In this document: positions 61,227 through 64,000 of the stretch, piece after piece
How positions within the stretch are numbered: the first letter of the stretch is position 1
How the letters are laid out: every line of letters starts with the position of its first letter
Assembly (NCBI RefSeq): GCF_040801785.1
Contig: NZ_CP161806.1
Location: 99,256-163,255, forward strand
DNA length: 64,000 nucleotides
Direction: 5' to 3'
Origin: Sulfitobacter sp. LCG007
GTDB lineage: Bacteria; Pseudomonadota; Alphaproteobacteria; Rhodobacterales; Rhodobacteraceae
Notes under the pieces: generated by a model
Database searches by the model: none
What the model was told of the DNA's origin: nothing
What the model saw: the letters and a program-made list of their open reading frames with translations, nothing else
Translations under genes and position numbers: made by a program

Positions 61227-62297
61227 TCAAAGGCTGGTGACCCGCGGGTTACCCTCTTCCGCCAGCGCCGCCTCGAACGCCTTGACCGCCCTTTCAAGCC
61301 GGTCGCGCGGAACCGAGGCATAATCTTGCGTCCCGACGATCCGGCACTCGCCGCGCCGGGCAGTTACCTTGACCGAACCCACCCGGAACTCGAACTTTTC
61401 CTGCTTCAGGCCGCGCTTTCCCGCAGGCGCCGGACGCGTCTGTTGCGCGACGAAATCCGCGAGAACCTTCGCCTGATCCTCGGCCGTCGCCACTCCTTCC
61501 AGAGCCGCACGCAACGCTCCCGCACCCCGACCGGCCTTCATCGTGCGAACCACGTCGACGCCGAGATTGCGCGAAACCTCCTTGGGAAACCTCAAGGCCG
61601 GGCCCAGCTCATTCAGCAGGGTCACGAAGCTGCGGATGTAGGACCGCTTCATCTTGTGCAGCGACCCGTAAAGGCGGCCGACCAGCGCATCCGCATCCAC
61701 GCCGTCGAGCGCGGGGTCCTCTGCCGCCGTAATCGCCACCTGCGCCATCTCGGCAAAGGTGAGATCCTCGCGGACCACGTTTTCCTCGACCATGTCGATG
61801 TAGCGCGCAAGCCGGTCGGCCTCGCCCTCCTCGACGCGCGCGACGATCTCGGCAAAGGCGTCGTCTCCCGTCTCGTCCAGAAGCTGACGCAGCGCAGTCA
61901 GCCGCCGCCAGCCCTTCTTGAGCTGATAGCGCCCGTCACTGCCCACATAGACTTCTACCGGCTCCTTCTGGCCGCGGGCGCGGATCGAGGCCTTGAGTTC
62001 CTCCATCGCGTCGGACGCCGCGACCGCCTCAAGTTCGAGCCGGTCGCGCGGAAGGTCGTCTGTGCCGATCTCCGCGAGCGGCAGGCGGCGCAGCACCCTG
62101 CCCTCCTCCTGCGCGGCCCGATAGGCCCGCGCATCCTCGGCATTGCGCCGGCGCTGCTCGACCTTGGCCTCGGTCGCCTCGGTCAGGCTTTCGGCCGCCT
62201 CGCGTACCGCCGCCCCCATCGGCCCGACCGAGCGCGCGCGCGGTGCCGGATCGGTTTCCAGCGGCGCGAAGCCGAACTTGTTCCTGCTGCCGCTCAT
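61227..62297 (-). CDS. parB: ParB-family plasmid partition protein
   Basis: This is a 356-residue protein from the ATG at 62297, which overlaps the parA stop (ATGA); a longer frame to 62336 lies inside parA. It shows the ParB N-terminal CTPase/nuclease-like domain (EELKASIRARGQKEPVEVYV, GWRRLTALRQLLDE as the box II equivalent, and ARYIDMVEENVVREDLTFAEMAQ). A helix-turn-helix region follows (LHKMKRSYIRSFVTLLNELG). It binds parS, probably the palindromes at its own 3' end. Confidence 0.92.
   Translation of the reverse strand: MSGSRNKFGFAPLETDPAPRARSVGPMGAAVREAAESLTEATEAKVEQRRRNAEDARAYRAAQEEGRVLRRLPLAEIGTDDLPRDRLELEAVAASDAMEELKASIRARGQKEPVEVYVGSDGRYQLKKGWRRLTALRQLLDETGDDAFAEIVARVEEGEADRLARYIDMVEENVVREDLTFAEMAQVAITAAEDPALDGVDADALVGRLYGSLHKMKRSYIRSFVTLLNELGPALRFPKEVSRNLGVDVVRTMKAGRGAGALRAALEGVATAEDQAKVLADFVAQQTRPAPAGKRGLKQEKFEFRVGSVKVTARRGECRIVGTQDYASVPRDRLERAVKAFEAALAEEGNPRVTSL
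61236..61253. repeat. parS-like centromere palindrome, copy 2, inside the parB 3' end
   Basis: GGTGACCCGCGGGTTACC differs from a perfect palindrome by one base pair and shares 15 of 16 core bases with copy 1. It encodes the last ParB residues (Gly-Asn-Pro-Arg-Val-Thr), so the site and the coding sequence overlap. Confidence 0.68.
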
Positions 62298-63613
62298 GCC
62301 CTCATCTCCCGTCCCGGTTCCTCGTTGGCGCGCCATGCCTCCAGCATGGTCTCCTTGAATTCCAGATAGGCGCGGTCAAAGCTCTGGCGCGCCCGCTTCC
62401 ATGTCTCGCGTGTCATCTGCCTGTAGTCCTGTTCGTAGACCGACATCTGGAACCGCCCGGACTGCTCGACCGCGCGCGTCATCTCGATCGGGTTCTGACA
62501 GACGTCTGCGCCGAATACATTGCGAAACGCATCCATCATCGCACTGTGCAACGGGTTCGACGCCTCGTACCGGGTCATGAGAAGACGGATATCCGCGAAG
62601 CGTTTCGGCAAGGTGAGTCCGGCGTCCGCAGCGATCCCGCCGAAACCTTCCGCGATATCCTGCAGCGCGTCGCCGAGCTGGCCCAGATAGCTCGTGGTGC
62701 TGTCGTACTCCCAGTAGCCGGGGCCGGAAGGGATGTAGAGGATATCCGCCGCGAAAGCCGCATTCAGGGACTGGTAACCGATGGCGGGCGGGCAGTCGAA
62801 GATGATCAGGTCGTACTGATCGTCGGGCAATTCGTCGAGATAGCGCGCGACGCAGCCGAAGAAGGACCATGCCTTGTGCAACGACCGGTACTGGGCCGAG
62901 GCGAATTCGACGAATGCGGCATTGGCGCAGGACGGGATGATATCGATCGTGGGCCAGCAGGTGCGCTGGATGAAGTCCTGAAAGCGCTGCGCCCCGATCG
63001 AGCGGACATCCTCGGGAAGCTCCTCGGCGGACGGGTAGGGGCAGTCGTCGGGGTCGTCGTAACTGTCGGCGATGCGGTCCGATTCGCGGCAGAGATCGCG
63101 GCACATGATGCCCCAGACCGTGTTCCATTCCTTGACCTCGGTGAGGCCCATGGAATGGGTCAGCGTCGCCTGCGGGTCGAAATCGATGCACAGCACCCTG
63201 TAGCCGTCGAGCGCCGCGGCATTGGCAAGATGCTGCGCCACAACCGTCTTTCCGACGCCGCCCTTGAAGTTCGACACCGCCACCCGCATGGCACGACCAC
63301 GGGGACGTTCGGGTAGAAGGCTTCGGCCGCGCAGTCGCATGCGGCGGCGGAGCTGGTTGATCTCGTCCAGCGTGAACCACCGCTGACGGCCGTCGTCCTC
63401 GGTCTCGCCCTGGGGCAGGGACGGATCGTCGGCCAGCTTCTTGCGCAATGTATCGGCGGGGGCATCGAACATGAACTGGCTCATCTCCCAGATCGAGAAG
63501 GGGCGCAGCGTCTTCACCTCTCCCGGCGAGAAGGTCGCGCGCCGCACCGCCTGCTGTTGCGCCAGGCTTCGGGCGTTCATGGTCTGGAGGTCGGAATGAT
63601 CGCGCATGCTCAT
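62294..63613 (-). CDS. parA: ParA-family plasmid partition ATPase
   Basis: This 439-residue ParA of the long type has an N-terminal DNA-binding extension of about 110 residues (FDAPADTLRKKL, RWFTLDEINQLRRRMR). The deviant Walker A motif is NFKGGVGKTVVAQHLA, with LCIDFDPQATLTHSMG and IIFDCPPAIGY after it. ParA drives segregation and, in this type, represses its own operon by binding upstream. A second ATG at 63607 is possible. The AT-rich repeats upstream are likely its operator and the origin. Confidence 0.94.
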   Translation of the reverse strand: MSMRDHSDLQTMNARSLAQQQAVRRATFSPGEVKTLRPFSIWEMSQFMFDAPADTLRKKLADDPSLPQGETEDDGRQRWFTLDEINQLRRRMRLRGRSLLPERPRGRAMRVAVSNFKGGVGKTVVAQHLANAAALDGYRVLCIDFDPQATLTHSMGLTEVKEWNTVWGIMCRDLCRESDRIADSYDDPDDCPYPSAEELPEDVRSIGAQRFQDFIQRTCWPTIDIIPSCANAAFVEFASAQYRSLHKAWSFFGCVARYLDELPDDQYDLIIFDCPPAIGYQSLNAAFAADILYIPSGPGYWEYDSTTSYLGQLGDALQDIAEGFGGIAADAGLTLPKRFADIRLLMTRYEASNPLHSAMMDAFRNVFGADVCQNPIEMTRAVEQSGRFQMSVYEQDYRQMTRETWKRARQSFDRAYLEFKETMLEAWRANEEPGREMRA

Positions 63614-63914
63614 GCCCCGTTCTTTTAGCTTTTTTCCTGAATAACGGGATTTCGCATTTTCTGCAAAATGTAATTTTCGCTCGGCCCTGGGCCGTGAAGC
63701 GGTCTTTTGCGGCTGCCTCCCCCAACGCGTGAAATAAGGGGACAGGATATCCGTGTTGTCAGGGCGATCACGACGCTTTCGGTGACAGGTCCGTGCAGTT
63801 AGGGTGACATCATTGCTGTCACCCCACTCCTATGAACCTGATTCAGATTCAAAATCTTGTTTTTGGTATAGAGTTTCCCGTATTTTCTGGATGCTTGACA
63901 GATTACGGGATTTC
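63614..63914. other. Intergenic region with repeats, probable origin/control region
   Basis: This is a gap of 301 bases between divergent parA and the right-edge gene. It contains a perfect inverted repeat CATTTT-CTGC-AAAATG (63653-63668). ACGGGATTTCG occurs at 63642-63652 and 63905-63915, with an inverted near-copy TTTCCCGTATT at 63874-63884. Imperfect long direct repeats start at 63738 and 63781. A run of AT-rich DNA lies at about 63830-63900. This layout suits a replication origin with initiator repeats plus par and rep promoters; a TTGACA at 63895 may belong to the right-edge gene. Confidence 0.6.
63738..63825. repeat. Iteron-like direct repeats with GGTGACA boxes
   Basis: Two imperfect direct repeats are seen. 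Copy 1 (63738-63770) and copy 2 (63781-63809) share GACAGG, then TCCGTG, then GT-AGGG and GA-CA in the same order, with a small insertion in copy 1. GGTGACA occurs at 63781-63787 and 63803-63809, and inverted at 63817-63823. They may be iterons of the initiator encoded next door. Confidence 0.55.
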
Positions 63915-64000
63915 GTGACTTCATCGGTGCAAGCAGAATCGACCCGGTCAGAGGTCGCAGAAAAGACGGACGAGGCGATGAGCAGGATAGACCATTTCAG
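63915..64000 (+). CDS. Probable replication initiator, 5' fragment
   Basis: An open frame from GTG 63915 runs to the end of the window (28 codons: begins VTSSVQAESTRSEVAEKTDE). A second in-frame start, ATG 63978, follows GGACGAGG and may be the true one. The fragment is too short to assign by sequence. The call rests on its position: it is divergent from parAB across a repeat-rich gap, where plasmids of this group usually place the replicase gene. Confidence 0.4.
   Translation, partial: MTSSVQAESTRSEVAEKTDEAMSRIDHF

Noticed and set aside
61199..61253. The two GC-rich palindromes as the terminator of the nitrate operon
   Set aside because: There is no U-tract, the same core is repeated, and they adjoin parB, so parS is the better reading. 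A terminator role in addition is not excluded.
1..64000. CRISPR array, tRNA or rRNA genes, intact insertion sequence
   Set aside because: No regularly spaced repeats, cloverleaf-like or rRNA-like stretches, transposase motifs or paired terminal inverted repeats were seen on reading both strands.

Overview
The window looks like part of a large extrachromosomal replicon (plasmid or chromid) of a Rhodobacterales (Roseobacter-group) alphaproteobacterium. This is inferred from the high GC content, the dense ATGA-overlapped operons, the mix of TRAP and ABC uptake systems with GntR-regulated catabolic blocks, and a ParA-ParB cassette with a palindromic parS-like site beside an AT-rich, repeat-bearing gap and the first codons of a divergent gene at the right edge. 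No rRNA, tRNA, CRISPR array or intact insertion sequence was seen.

Positions 1-35400 form a catabolic super-cluster. The left edge has a truncated isocitrate-lyase/PEP-mutase (ICL/PEPM) family lyase, an isochorismatase-fold amidase and an SDR dehydrogenase. An operon of two MmgE/PrpD proteins flanking a flavoprotein follows (2372-6437). Next is a LeuC/LeuD-type hydro-lyase with a GntR/UTRA regulator, divergent from a tautomerase-SnoaL fusion, hydantoinase B and A, an isochorismatase-fold protein, a second ICL/PEPM lyase and a second flavoprotein (6539-16685). A peptide-type ABC transporter, alcohol and aldehyde dehydrogenases, another amidase, a GntR/FCD regulator, and an amidohydrolase / enoyl-CoA hydratase / CoA ligase / tandem alpha/beta-hydrolase operon follow. 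They face a third ICL/PEPM lyase with a dihydropyrimidinase and an FAD oxidase (16690-33565). The ABC substrate-binding protein sits apart at 33644-35143. A 14-bp palindrome (AACTGTnnACAGTT) recurs at five promoters and ties most of these operons, including the split transporter, into one probable regulon. My inference is that the block imports and breaks down a cyclic amide, imide or ureide compound to a branched dicarboxylate, which the LeuCD-like, MmgE/PrpD-like and lyase enzymes finish. The substrate is not known.

Positions 35423-43116 hold a TRAP transporter, a flavin reductase, an aldo-keto reductase and a luciferase-type monooxygenase, probably one operon. It is divergent from a second GntR/UTRA regulator followed by a Gfo/Idh/MocA oxidoreductase. 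Positions 43166-45634 hold the Entner-Doudoroff pair eda-edd with a LacI-type operator upstream of edd.

Positions 45954-61164 are a nitrate assimilation locus: nasT-nasS (ANTAR antiterminator and nitrate sensor), an intruding sugar-phosphate transferase gene on the other strand, then nrtA, nrtB, a double-ATPase nrtCD fusion, a GAF-repeat protein, nirB, nirD, nasA and a TrpD2/YbiB-like gene. A leader upstream of nrtA carries two stem-loops with A1/G4 hexaloops, as expected for NasT targets.

Positions 61199-64000 hold the partition cassette (parS-like palindromes, parB, parA), an intergenic region with direct repeats, and the start of a probable replication initiator gene.
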